A DNA stretch of 64,000 bases, taken from the NCBI GenBank assembly GCA_029844215.1, contig CM056718.1:167761396-167825395 (forward strand). The letters run 5' to 3'. This DNA comes from Przewalskia tangutica (taxonomy: Eukaryota; Streptophyta; Magnoliopsida; Solanales; Solanaceae). The translations under genes were made by a program, and so were the position numbers. The notes under the pieces were generated by a model. That model had not been told where the DNA came from, searched no databases, and was given only the letters and a program-made list of their open reading frames with translations. The first letter of the stretch is position 1. Each line of letters starts with the position of its first letter. Shown here one piece after another: positions 32,405 to 43,848 of this stretch.

Positions 32405-34218
32405 TATTATGGTAACACGTTGGGTGTTGGGCTAGGTTGTGTGCTGACGCAACCCGATAAGGTTAGAGCTTATGTTTCCCGGCGGTTAGGAAAGCAAGAA
32501 AGGAATTACGTTACTCACGATTTAGAGTCGGCGGCAGTTAATCGTACCTTGAAGATTTGGAGGCAATTTCCTTATATAGATTTCATGTGGATATTTGCGT
32601 AGACCACAAGAAACTCCGGTATATCTTCGTGGCGGACTGAATTTGCGGCGAGAGCGGTGGTTGGAGCTACTTAAGGATTGTGATATTGATATCCTATACC
32701 ACCGGGGAAGGCGATGTAGTTGCAGATGTCCTTAGTCGCAGATTGATGGGTAGTCTGTCGGGGGTGCAGCCAGGGAAGAAGGACATGGTCCGAGAGTTAC
32801 ATCAGCTAGCAAGCCTTGGGGTTCGTTTGGTTGATTATGTTAGTGACGGTATTCGGGTTATAAAGGTTGCCGAGTCTTTCATCGTCGAGGAGGTGAAGAG
32901 CGGCGATGAAGATCCGATTTTGATGCGGTGCAGAGACGGCTCTCGAAGGAGAAGAGTCTATTGCGTGGCGCTTTGATGGGTGCTAAGGTTCGAGGGCCGA
33001 TGCGTGTTCGGTGGGACAGGACTTCGTCGAGAAGATGCAGGGAGGCCTGCGGTGCTCGTTATTCTATTCATCCGGTCGACTAAGATGTACCATGACCTCG
33101 ATGCGTGTATTGGTGGGATGGCCTAAAGAGGGGCGTTGCGGAGTTCGTGGCACGCAGTGCGAATTGTCGCGAGTTAAGATTGAGCACCGAAGCGGAGGAG
33201 GCTGTTCGCGAGCCATTGATATTCGACTTGGAAGTGGGAGGTGATAAATATGGGTTTTATTACGGGCTACCTACCACCGAGGAAGCATGATTCCATTTGG
33301 GCGATTGTCGACGGTGTAAATCAGCCCATTTTCTTCCGATCGAGCAGCGTTTCGGTGAGGACTATGCGATTATATATTAGAGAGATTGTGAGACCGCACG
33401 AGTCGGTGTCGATTATATCGAGATAGAGAGCCCGATTCTCGGCTAACTTCAGAGGTCCTTCGAGAAGGGATTAGGGACACAGTGAGTCTCGAGACGGCGT
33501 TTCACCCTCGAGACGGACGGGCGGTAGCGAGCGCACTATCGCACACTCGAGATATCTTTGCGGGCTTGTGTTATTGATTCGTGGGTAGTGGGAGGATCAT
33601 TTACCTCTCGTGGAGTTGGCTTATAACAATAGCTAACATTCCAAGTACTCGAGATGGCGCGCCTTACGAGGCCTTATACGGGAGGAAGTGCGGTCACCGA
33701 TAGCTGGTTCGAGTGGGAGAAGTCGATTAGTCGGGCCAGACTTAGTCCAGCAGACAGTGGATAAGGTGAAGCTTATCCAGGAGCGGTTGTTGGCAGCTCA
33801 GAGTCGGCAAAAGTCGTATGCAGATCATCGGCGTCGACACTTGGAATTTGAGATAGATGATTGGGTTTTCCTAAGGTACGCCCGTGAAGGCGTGATGAGA
33901 TTTGGAAAGAAAGGAAGCTTAGCCCAAGGTACGTTGGGCGTATCGATTGTCCGTAGGGTAGGCAAGGTTGCACATGAGTTAGATCTTCCGTCCGATTTGG
34001 AGGCGGTGCATCCAGTTTTTCATGTGTCCATGTTGCGGAAATGTATTGGAGATCCATCTAGAGTGCACCCGGTTCAGGATGTCCAAGTAACAGAGGAGTT
34101 ATCGTATGAGAGAGTCCCAGCGCGATACTCGATCGTCGAGTTAGACGACGGACGAAAGACGTGGCTTGCCAAGGTCCATGGCGGACGAGGAGGAAATGGC
34201 GTGGGAAGCAGAGGATGA
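32405..34218 (+). pseudogene. Gypsy RNase H-integrase-chromodomain remnant
   Basis: Pieces in changing frames follow family order. 32420-32602 is RNase H (GLGCVLTQ, AYVSRRLGKQERNYVTHDLE). 32680-32760 is the end of RNase H with DVLSRR. 33060-33330 is the integrase zinc-binding and core region (HDSIWAIVD at about 33279). 33688-34218 is the longest frame: integrase C-terminus with QKSYADHRRR, HPVFHVSMLRK and a chromodomain-like end. Frameshifts occur every one to two hundred bases. Confidence 0.85.
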
Positions 34219-34424
34219 CATGATGAAGAAGTATCCTCACTTATTCCTATACCTCGGGTAACCTACTTTCTGCTTGTTAGTTTTGATTTAGCATTTACGC
34301 TTACGTATGTTGTGGCTCGTGGAGCTTCTTTATTACGAATGAATAGTTAAGAGGGTCTATGTCGATGTTGTGATTTGAGTAAGTTTAGAAGGAACATTCG
34401 GACGAATGTTTCTAAGGGGGAGAA

Positions 34425-37188
34425 TGTTATACCGTAGTTCGACCTACGTATGGAAACGCAAAGTATGTAAGACTTAAAATTTCAGGGACGGGTTGACGGT
34501 CGTTAGGACGGTTTTTAGTCAACTTTGAGGAGGGTTATGACCCGATTCGTTGAGAGTTACTAAGTATTTTAAAGGCCTAGGGCGTAGTTCGTTGAGTCTT
34601 GATTCCAACGCAACCAACCTTTCGGCGACGATAGGCGTCGGAGTAGAAAGTTATGAGAGTTACAAGTTCAGCAGCGATGGGCGAAATGCGTTCGAGCAAA
34701 GCGGCGGCGCGGCGCGCGCAGGCGCGGCGCCTAAAGTCGAGAGGTCGCAGAAGTTGCAGCCGCGGCCATGACAGCAGACGCGGCGCGAAAGTTGAGAGCC
34801 TGCGGAGGTTTCAGCGCTGGCGGCCGTGGCGCAGGCGGGAATTTGGGCGAAAAACTTAGAAAATCTGATTTTGTTTTAAAGAGGCCATGGGAAGGTGACA
34901 AGTGTCCCCCATCTGATTTTCTGTTGCATGCAATATATTGACCAAGGCTTGGTCATTTTCTATCTTTCATCTTCACTCTCTCTCTCAAATTGCTCCCTTC
35001 TCTAAACTTCCACCCTCTCTAGAACCCCAAGAGAAATTCTAAGCCTAAGAAAATCTGAAAGATAAGAGAAAAGGAAGCTTGTGGCTAGCTTGTTGGCATT
35101 GTTGTGGTGGTGTTCTTGGCAAGGAAGCTAGCAATATTTGGAATAAGTTTGGCTAAAACTTTGAGGTAACATTTCTTCCTTTAGAATTAGTTCTAGTGTT
35201 GCATGTTTAGAAGAAGGAACTTGTGATAGTAGATAATGCTCTTAGAATCGTTGCATGCTAGAAATGTGGTTTGGATATGAAGAATGGGTTAAGAAGAGAT
35301 TATGAGCATGTTGTAGCCTAAAACTACCTTAGAATTGTTAAGTAAATTGTTGTAGACTTATGGGACAGAATTTTGGGTATGTAATCCCCTTTGAATTGTT
35401 GGTTTGATTGAGCCTTAAATGTGGCGTTTGGATGATAAATTCGACCTTGAGAAAGGTGGCAAAGTGAGTAGAAACAAAGGAAATGCTGCCCAATTTTCCA
35501 TAGAATTTAGTGACTTAGAACTTGGATTGTTCTACTTTGAGATTAGAGGTTAACAAGCGTATCATGATTATTATAGGTTGAGATATTACTTGCGGTAGTT
35601 GAGCTTAGCAAGTGGATTGACCAAAGAGGTATGTGAAGCTTTCCTATCTCTTGAGCATGAATAGATGAAACTATGTATGCGGTGAGCGTCAAGATTTGGT
35701 GTTCTTACTTGTTTTGATTATAAAATGACTTGTTCGTTTTAAAAATGTATAAGTCCCTTGATTAAGGGAAAAGTATGATTTTACTAAAGTATAGAGTTAA
35801 TATAACAACTTTATGGGAAGTTGGTTTATTAGCTTCATAAAAGGTTAATGAGAAGAGATTTTACTCTAAGTAAGATAATTATATGAAGAGGCAAATTGAT
35901 TTAAAGGCATCAATTGCCCAAAGGCTTTTATGTATAAAGAAGAGTCACTTTTGAAAGAGTTGAAGTATGTAGTACTTGGGTTAAACTCCCGGTGTTCTTT
36001 TATTAAAGATATGGTTAAGTGCCTTAAGTAAACTAAAATGAGAGAGTATGTGAACAAGACTAAAAAGAAGTTATAAGTTTTCTTAACTTATTATTATTAT
36101 GATATGATGACAGTTTGAGATAGGGTAAGAGTATATCGCGGGCAAGCCCCAAGATCGTCATACCACCTCCTTGATGTAAGAGTATGTCGAGGGCGGCCAC
36201 CAAGATCGTCATACCATCCGCTGTAAAGAGTATATCGAGGGTAGATCCAAGATCGTTATACCATCCGCACGAAGATAAGAGTATATCCGAGGGCAAGCCC
36301 AAGATCGTTATACCATCTGCTCCAGGTAAGAGTATATCGAGTCTGACCCCCCAAGATCGTTATACCATCTGTTTGGGGTAAGAGTATATCGAGGAAAGTC
36401 CCCAAGATCGTTATACCACATTAGTGGATTTGCTACCCGTGACGCGAGGAATACCTCACGCGAGTCCTTATGGGCTTATGCGGGTGAAATAGTCCCACGT
36501 GCGGCAGTACACCGATCGCGAGAGTACCTCATGCGGGTCCAGGGACCCGTGCGGGTGAAATAGTCCCGCGAGTAGGATGGTTTCTTTTGATACTACGGGC
36601 GAGGTACCTGCTTTGATCATGAGCCTCTATTTTATGCGATTATATATGTATATATACTTGTCACTCTCATTGTTAGTAAGGCACGAAAAGGTATTTTATT
36701 GTCTTCCATGACTCGACCTTTGCTTTTAGACTTATGATATCATATTCTGATTTTCCCACTTTACATATTTGGTACATATTGTGATCGACCCCTTCCTGGC
36801 CGCGTTAAATCTGCGGTAGGTAAGCGATTGAGGATCCTCGTTCTTAGGATCACTATTCCTGTCGAAGCTCCATTCCTCCGGAAGCTTATTTATCGTATGG
36901 ATATTCCACGTGCTATAGGTATTTTGTACATTCGGGGGTATGGCGGGGCCTCGTCCCGCCACGATTACTATCTTTAGAGTGCGTGGTCACATATGTATTT
37001 TGGGCTATAAGAACGGTTGTATTATAAATACTTTGTTTAAGTATGTTTAGGAGCCTTAGGTGGCCGCTTATGTTTTACCCTTTTATGAAGTTATGTGTTG
37101 TGTTATGTTCCGCTGCTATTCTCTGACATATACCTGACAGGGTACCCCAGTAGGGTACTAGTCGCGGCCCCGGGGTCGGGTCGTGACA
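34425..37188 (+). repeat. 3' LTR of the gypsy element, 2764 bp
   Basis: Begins TGTTATACCGTAG after the polypurine tract and ends GGTCGTGACA, directly before the AATAA TSD copy. It carries the same six-unit array at about 36127-36419. Confidence 0.93.
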
Positions 37189-37539
37189 AATAACACTACA
37201 ACTATCAATTTGTAAGCATAAGTAAGACTACGCTCGAGTACTTACTACTCTTCTACCTTAATCAGTGTCCTCACTATAACAATCCGCTTCAAAGAGGGCG
37301 AGTGTAGTCGCCCTCTCTAGGTGGAATATCGCCCCCTTAGATCAAAGGGGGCGATTTTTAGTCGCCCTTCAAGTCGCCTTATAACGTCCGTTGTCTTAGA
37401 TCAAGAAGGACGATTTTTCAAGTCGTCGCCTTTGGTAAGGACCAAATAGGGCGACTACACTCGCCCTTTTTGAGATCCATCAAATAGGGCGACGTCACTC
37501 GCCCTTTTTGATATGGTTCAAAAAATAGAAAAAATTAAA

Positions 37540-37613
37540 TGCACCATCTGGGATTCGAACCCTGGTCTGAACCGTGACACTGTACTATTCTACTACTAGA
37601 CCACTAGTTATGC
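37540..37613 (-). tRNA. tRNA-Gly-derived sequence inside the CACTA element
   Basis: Read on the minus strand, the A box (TGGTCTAGTAG) and B box (GGTTCGAATCC) fit the pol III consensus, and the flanks follow a plant tRNA-Gly(GCC): GTGGTCTAGTAGTAGAATAG, then the anticodon arm, ending GATGGTGCA. The acceptor 5' strand is disturbed and the anticodon position reads GTC rather than GCC, so the product would be a defective tRNA. I call it a tRNA pseudogene or tRNA-derived insert. Such a sequence may still recruit pol III. Confidence 0.7.
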
Positions 37614-37633
37614 AATATTAATCACTACAAATA

Positions 37634-37704
37634 CACCCCAGCCAAGAATCGAACACAAACCTTTTTTTGTGGAAGAGTGTCAATCCAGCACTAGACCAGC
37701 CATC
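37634..37704 (-). tRNA. Second, weaker tRNA-like sequence in the CACTA element
   Basis: The minus strand has GATGGCTGGTCTAGTGC (A-box-like) and TGTTCGATTCTTGGC (B-box-like, two mismatches), spaced as in a tRNA, with a poor anticodon arm containing an A7 run. Same strand as the preceding one, about 20 bases away. Likely a diverged duplicate or second capture. Confidence 0.5.
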
Positions 37705-37939
37705 AATACTTGTTAACAAGATGCCTATTTTTTACACTTATTATTTATAATAGTGCAACATTTTTAGAAGTCTTTACATAGTAATAATATTACTATTATT
37801 TATATTAGTATAGATTAATGCAAGTTAATTATGTGTTGTAATACAATTCGTTGGATATTGTTAGAGTTGTTCACACGGTATTTCGGATAAATTAAAATAT
37901 GATTTAAAATATTTTAAGATAAATTAAAATATGATTTAA

Positions 37940-38340
37940 AATATGAAAATTTGGGATATTCGGTGATCCGATCCGAATATTTCAAATATATATCCGAAAT
38001 TTTCGGATATCCAAAAAATTGGATATCCGAAATTTTCGGATAATTTTTTGATCGGATTCGGATATGAATATTTCGGATATCCAAAAAATTGGATATCTGA
38101 AATTTCCGGATCCGAATATTTCAAATATCCGCAATTTTTGGATAATTTTGGATCGGATTATGATTCGGTTTTTCGGATATCCAAAAAATCAGATATCCGA
38201 AATTTTCGGATCGGATTCAGATCAGAATATTTTGGATATCCAAAAAACCGGATATCCGAAATTTTCGGATTCGGATAATTTCGAAATTTTCGGATTCGGA
38301 TATCAATTTTATCCTAAATTTTCGGATCCGAATTTTAGAT
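37940..38340. repeat. Palindromic GGATATCC / TCCGAAATTTTCGGA array
   Basis: Repeats of CCGAAATTTTCGGAT (itself a palindrome) alternate with GGATATCCAAAAAA and GAATATTT motifs for about 400 bases in the centre of the CACTA element. Both strands read nearly the same motif set, which produces mirror ORFs on both strands. Confidence 0.85.
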
Positions 38341-39207
38341 AAATTCTAATTAAGAGGATTAATTTCAACTTTAACCAATCTCATTTTTTATGGGACTCAA
38401 GAAGGGCGAGTGAAAATATGTCGCCTATTTGGTGTGGTTCAAAAAGGACAACTTTATGTGTCGCCCTATTTGGTAAAATTAAAAAGGACGACTTTAAGTG
38501 TCGCCCTATTTAATTTTATCAATTAGGGCGACAACAATACACTCTCCCTCGTTGAGTCAAAACCAAACTAAGAGATAATTAATTTCGGAATTAATCTCTA
38601 AATAAAATTATCTCAAATTTGGTTGAAATAAAATCAAGCTATAACTAATTCTATGATTAGTTATCCAGAATTATAATATAGTAACTTTGATCCCAATATT
38701 TAGATCTCTTTTTTCAACTTTAGACCCAAATCCATTCTCAATATTGGACTTTATAGCTAGTCCAGTTACTTGCTGCATCTTAGGTGTGTGTATGTGTCAA
38801 AAAGTTGAAAAATGCAATTGTCAAATGTTAAAATTTGTATCCAATCTGTTTATTTGTCTAAATTTTATACAGAAGTCACAAAATTAAGTATTGTCTAAAT
38901 TCTAATTAAGAGGATTAATTTCAACTTTAATCAATTCCATTTTTGTGGGACTTAAAGAGAGCGAGTGAAAATATGTCGCCCTATTTGGTGTAGTTCAAAA
39001 AGGGCGACTTTATGTGTTGCTCTATTTGGTGAAATTAAAATATTTGGTGAATTCAACCACGACGATATATTTTAGTCGCCCTATTTGGTGAAATTAAAAA
39101 GGGCGACTATATGTCGTCCTTTTTGGTTCTAACAATCAGGACATTTTTTTGTCGCCCTTGTTGGTATAAATCAGTCGCCCTCTTTGAGGTGATTTGTGGT
39201 AGTGCCT

Positions 39208-39745
39208 CCACAACCCCTTATCTAAGGTCATGTCCTCATTAAGTTGCACTGACACCATATCCCGTCTAATCACCTCTCCTCAATATTTCTTTGGCCTACC
39301 TCTACCCCTCCTGAACTCGTCCATAGCCAACCTCTCACACCTCCGCACTGGGGCATCTGTGTTTCTCCTTTGTACATGTCCGAACCATTTCAACCTTGCT
39401 TCCCGCATCTTATCATCCACCGAGGTCACTCCCACTTTCTCCCGGATATCATCTTTTTTAATCATATCTCTCCTTGTATGCCCACACATCTGTCTCAGCA
39501 TCCTCATCTCCGCAACTTTCGTCTTTTGTATGTGCAAAGTCTTGACTGGCCAACACTCTGCCCCATACAACATAGTCGGTCTAACTACCACCCTATAGAA
39601 CTTGCCTTTAAGTTTTTGTAGTACCTTTTTGTCACACAAGACTCTAGATGCGAGCCTCCATTTCATCCATCATGCTCCAATACGATGTGTGACATCATCA
39701 TCAACTCTCATTCCCTTCGATAATAGACTCTACGTACTTGAAATT
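39208..39745 (-). pseudogene. 3' end of an RTE-type LINE polyprotein, minus strand
   Basis: The minus-strand frame 39666-39280 shows the C-terminal reverse-transcriptase region of plant RTE LINEs: RVVVRPTMLYGAECWPVK, RMLRQMCGHTRRD, VDDKMREARLKWFGHVQRR and a closing RRGRGRPKK. Frames upstream (39667-39745) and downstream are shifted. The CACTA insertion sits at its 3' side. The plus-strand ORFs here are shadows. Confidence 0.85.
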
Positions 39746-40430
39746 ATCTTTCTTTGGAATGACTTGAATATCAAAACTTACCTCCATATCATCAATTAAT
39801 TCTTATCATAAGAATTTATTTATAATGACCTCATAGTTAATCAGATTCTATAAACATTTTTTTATGTCATTGTCATATAAAGCTTAAACTCATTACTGTT
39901 TTTAGGCAGAACCAATTTTCAAAAATACAAATAGATACGCAGAACTGGCAGATCCTAATTTATAATTGGACTTGTAAGTGAGTTTGAGTATGAGACTATT
40001 GTATCTTAAGGCTTTAACTATGTCATATCTCAAAAATGATATTTATTTTTTATTATTTTCACACGGTTTGTTTATTGTATATAAGTATTAGTCCATCAAC
40101 TTTAATTTAGGTGACTGTATTTAACTGGTGAGTAAAACTTTAAACGAGGTTTGACTGTACAACTTTAAACTGTTTAAATTAGTGGCAAAATAAATACGTA
40201 GTACGTACCAATTAAGTGTATCCGGTCCCAATTTATAAGTCACGTGGAAGATGCAGAATAAAAAGAACTCATTTATCTTATTTATCACTCCTTATTTATA
40301 GTAAATAATTTTTTGCATATACATAATATCAATAAAACATATATATGGCATAGTTAATATGTGAGACAAATATCATAATTACAATTGTACATGAATTACA
40401 ATTTGTGGAGTTCAAATTGGACCATGATAT
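39746..40430. other. Spacer, nothing recognised
   Basis: AT-rich. A GTTTGACTGTAC motif near 40150 resembles one end of the MITE type at 9474, but no partner end is obvious. Confidence 0.45.
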
Positions 40431-42190
40431 ACACGTGTATGTCAGTTTTCTGCCGACCAATAACTAGAGCCAAGGGGTCCCAACGTAAGGACTTTCAAGC
40501 GTCTCTCCCTCGGCTCCCTCCTTAATGTTTACACCCCCGCAGTCATAGCGGGCGATTGACGTACACTGAGACTGTCCCTAAATTCTTCAAATAGAACAAG
40601 GAAAGACCCTTAGTAAATATGTCAGCAATCTGGTATCGCGAAGGGATATGGAGAACACGTACTTGTCCACGAGCTACCTTTTCTCGAACAAAGTATGTCT
40701 ATCTCGATATGTTTAGTGCGCTGATGTTTGACCGAATTTTCAGACAGATAGAATGCACTCACATTATCACAGTAGCCCAAGGTAGCCTTTTGAATAGGAA
40801 AATGTAGCTCTAGTAGAAGGTTATGTAACCAATATGACTTAGACACCACATTGGCTACCCCTCGATACTCAGCCTCCGCACTGATTCATGATAACGTAGT
40901 CTGGTGTTTAGCCGATCAAGATACCAAGTTATCCTCAAGGAACATACAATAACCAGATGTCGAATGTCTGTTATCTGGACAAATACCTCAATCAGCATAT
41001 GTATATGACACAAGAGTGGAGGCGGAGGACGGAGGACAGATATAAATGCAATCCAAAATTAAGTGTTCCATGTATGTATTGTATAATTCGTTTGAGCGCA
41101 TGCATATGCTCAATCCACGGATCATGCATAAATAAACACACATGTTATATTGCATAAGTAATATCTGGTCTCGTAAAAGTCAAATACTGAAGAGCTCCGA
41201 CAAGACTACGATAATGGATGAGATCCTCGTACGGTGTGCTAGACGTAGCACTCAGCTTCGGTTTTGTATCAACCGGAGTAGAAGTAGACTTACAATGACA
41301 TGCCAACTCTCTCAATAATCTCCATCGCATACATTTTCTGTGATAAAAATAGACCACATGCATGATGAGTGACTGCTATGCCAAAAAAATAGCTCAAGGG
41401 TCCCAAGTAATTCATAGCAAATTCGGAACTGAGAAGGGACATGATAGACTTGCGTATAATATCTGATGAGGTAGTCGATATAATATTATCTACATATAAC
41501 AGAATGTATGCCAGATAGGTATCACGCCGATAGATGAACAGAGAATGATCAGACATGCTGTGAGAAAATCTAATAGTGGACACATAATCTACAAACTTTT
41601 TATATCAGGCACGTGGGGCCTGCTTAATCCCATATAAGGACTTCTTCAACAAACAAACATGATGAGGATAATTGGGGTCACTAAAACCAAAGGGTTGACG
41701 CATGTATACTGTCTCCTTAAGATCACCGTGTAAGAAAGTATTTTTCACATTCAACTGGTGGATGGGCCACGCTTTCGAGAGAGCTAGACTAAGCATTGTG
41801 CGAATGGTAGCCGGTTTGACCACCGGACTAAATGTCTCTCCACAAATCACGCCAACCTGTTGTGTTTTACAATCACCTACAAGACGGACCTTATGTCTCT
41901 CAAAAGAACCGTCAGAATTTCTTTATGAGTAAAAATTCACATAGACCGAATAATATTAACACAGGGGGACGAGACACCAACTTCCATGTCTTATTTTGAA
42001 TGAGGGCATTATATTCGTCATTCATTACCAATTTACAATTCGGGTCATGAAGGGCAGACACTAATTTACGTGGTATAGGAGATTTAGTGACATTAGAATG
42101 AAGATTAAAATTTTGTTTCGATTTAAAAATACCCCTTTAACTATGAGTAACAGACTCTTGATCCGAATCGACTCTAAATTTGATATCTAA
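40430..42190 (-). pseudogene. Copia pol remnant, minus strand
   Basis: Minus-strand order is reverse transcriptase start (42150-41850), RT (41850-41605 with HQLNVKNTFLHGDLKETVYM and KKSLYGIKQAPRA; 41583-41290 with LLYVDNIIS in place of YVDD), end of RT (41363-41145), RNase H (40849-40622, QHQRTKHIEID) and a polypurine tract near 40534 (TGCGGGGGTG). A weak LTR start (TGACATACACGTGTATATCA) is at about 40453-40434. It is the same family as 11.6-14.1 kb but broken by different frameshifts; the active-site YVDD reads YVDN. Confidence 0.85.
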
Positions 42191-42429
42191 CCTTCTACTA
42201 TACCAATCTTAATCATTTATGATTATTTTCAAAGCAAATCTTCAAAAGTAAATAGGCCCACTCTGTCTTCTTCAACAAATATTTACAAAAATTAGCATTG
42301 GTATTGATCAATTTTCTTCAATCAAATTAATTAAAATAATTATTAGGGATAAATAATATAAGATTAATGTACACCCACTCAATTTCAACAAGAAGTTCTA
42401 GTGGGTGTCTATATTTGTATTACTTTTAT

Positions 42430-42705
42430 TAACACAGAGTAGTTTTATGGCTCGTTTGGTACAACTTATTAAAAAAAGCTTTTAGAATGAGAGTTTTATC
42501 AAAAAGTTGTTAGGTGTTTGGTTGTCAATAAAAAAAGTGTTTTTGGCTTAAAAATAGGCAAAAACAACCTCTACTTCTAAAAGTCCAAAATTTGAGCTTT
42601 TGAAAATAAAGGCTAGAAGTGCTTTTTGGAAGCCAAAAACACTTTTTCAATTTTGAACCAAACACTTCAATTTTTCTAAAAGCCCGACCAAACGGGCACT
42701 TAAAC
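42430..42705. mobile_element. MITE with GGCTCGTTTGGTAC ends
   Basis: GGCTCGTTTGGTACAACTTAT at the left and GCCCGACCAAACGGGC at the right are imperfect inverted repeats around a noncoding core full of AAAAGTGTTTTTGGC-like motifs and their complements. The ends resemble hAT-type MITEs of plants; I could not fix a TSD. Confidence 0.6.
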
Positions 42706-42890
42706 TGAACACTAGGTGAAAATTCTTTTATATAAGAGACTACCACACTCATTTGCTTAATTTATGTGGGACATAATAACATCTCTTCTCCCCAGAACAC
42801 TTGGTGATAATTTTAATCTTAAGAGTAAGTTAACATGCAATCAGTTAGTATATGATGGGGTCAATAAGATTTTTTTGTTTTTAATTAAGC

Positions 42891-43232
42891 TGTTAAGAGT
42901 CTCACGTCGGAAATGAAATGAGAACATAAATTCCTTATATGGAATTGGACAATTCTCACCCTAGAAGTTAGCTTTTGGGGTTGGGTTAGACCCAAGAAAC
43001 ATTCTTTACATAGTATTAGAGTCAGTCTCATTCCAATTCTTTGTTCACCGATGTTGGATCCCAAATTATATTATACACGCTTCAGTTAACGAGGTCTGGA
43101 CATGCGGGGAAGTGTTAAGAATTTCACATAGAAAATGAAATGAGAATATAAACTCCTTATATGGAATTGAATAATTCTCACCCTATAAGCTAGCTTTTGG
43201 AGTTGAGTTAGATCCAAGATCAATTCTTTAAG
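42891..43232 (+). mobile_element. Complete TRIM, about 340 bp
   Basis: LTR1 42891-43010 (TGTTAAGAGTCTCACGTCGG to ATTCTTTACA), primer-binding TAGTATTAGAGTCAG, internal CACCGATGTTGGATCCC, polypurine GCGGGGAAG, LTR2 from 43113 to about 43230. TAAGC occurs at 42886-42890 and 43229-43233, a probable 5-bp TSD if LTR2 lost its last bases. LTR pair divergence suggests moderate age. Confidence 0.88.
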
Positions 43233-43573
43233 CGAACATTTGGAATTTACAGTTGCAATTACAATCTCAATGACTTGTCTTTATGCACTATTAACAACCT
43301 CAATTGGTCATTTAACTTATGACAAGGAGGTTATCTTTCAATTTATCTCATTTGGTATTATTTTATACCTCCTTTAGTTGCTCTTTGTTTCAAAATAGTC
43401 TAGCTTTAAAACCGGTACGAAATATTGGATAAAACTTCAACAAAACTTTTTAGTGAAAATGACAAAAAGGCCCCTTATATTTGGGAATTGGTTCAAAATA
43501 GTTCCTAAAATATGCTCTAAGTAGTTTTAATCTCTTAAATTTGTCAAAAGTAACATTTTTAGTCTCCGACAAA

Positions 43574-43848
43574 TATTTACTTTCTCTGTCTCCATTTATG
43601 TGGCGTCATTTTCTTTTTAGTTTGTCTAAAAAAGAATGTCACATTTCCTTATTTGAAAATAATGACATCATCCCTATTTTACTCTTGTTGGGTTCACTTA
43701 ATTTTGAAGATGCACTTTTATGGAAAAAAGTCAATGAAAATAGATACTAAAGTAAGGACAATTGAGTAAACATAACAACCTCTTCAACTATTTCTTAAAT
43801 TTCGTGTCCGGTCAAACGGTGTTACATAAATTGAGATAGAAAGAGTAA
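43574..43848. mobile_element. Stowaway-like MITE
   Basis: CTTTCTCTGTCTCCATTTATGTGGC at the left (given in part) pairs with the right end ACATAAATTGAGATAGAAAG. The interior has the group's TTCTTAAATTTCGTG motif. The ORF 43541-43750 is MITE sequence. Confidence 0.65.

Larger units (their letters stand above)
27333..37188 (+). mobile_element. Full-length Ty3/gypsy retrotransposon, 9.86 kb
   Basis: Two long LTRs (27333-30106 and 34425-37188) enclose about 4.3 kb. The perfect 5-bp TSD AATAA lies at 27328-27332 and 37189-37193. A primer-binding site TGGTATCGGA follows the 5' LTR (30111). A polypurine tract CTAAGGGGGAGAA (34413-34424) precedes the 3' LTR. Internal coding remnants (32.4-34.2 kb) run RNase H, integrase, then a chromodomain-like C-terminus, the Ty3/gypsy order. 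All are frameshifted. I cannot recognise gag, protease or reverse transcriptase in 30111-32400. It is immobile as read. Confidence 0.95.
37272..39204. mobile_element. Nonautonomous CACTA transposon, 1933 bp, TSD CCT
   Basis: The left end CACTATAACAATCCGC and right end (reverse complement CACTACCACAAATCACC) are followed on both sides by CTCAAAGAGGGCGA or a one-base variant. The 3-bp repeat CCT lies directly outside both ends (37269-37271 and 39205-39207), the CACTA hallmark. Subterminal zones hold many GGGCGA(C/G)T repeats in both orientations (37300-37505 and 38400-39185). The interior has two tRNA-like sequences and a palindromic GGATATCC array. No transposase is seen. Confidence 0.93.

Noticed and set aside
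37540..37613. A working tRNA-Gly gene
   Set aside because: The acceptor stem is disturbed and the anticodon position does not read GCC, so I describe it only as tRNA-derived.
37936..38342. Mirror ORFs rich in Phe/Tyr/Ile/Ser on both strands
   Set aside because: They come from the palindromic CCGAAATTTTCGGAT field of the CACTA element.
39230..39621. Plus-strand ORFs of 83-122 codons
   Set aside because: They are antisense shadows of the LINE reverse-transcriptase remnant.
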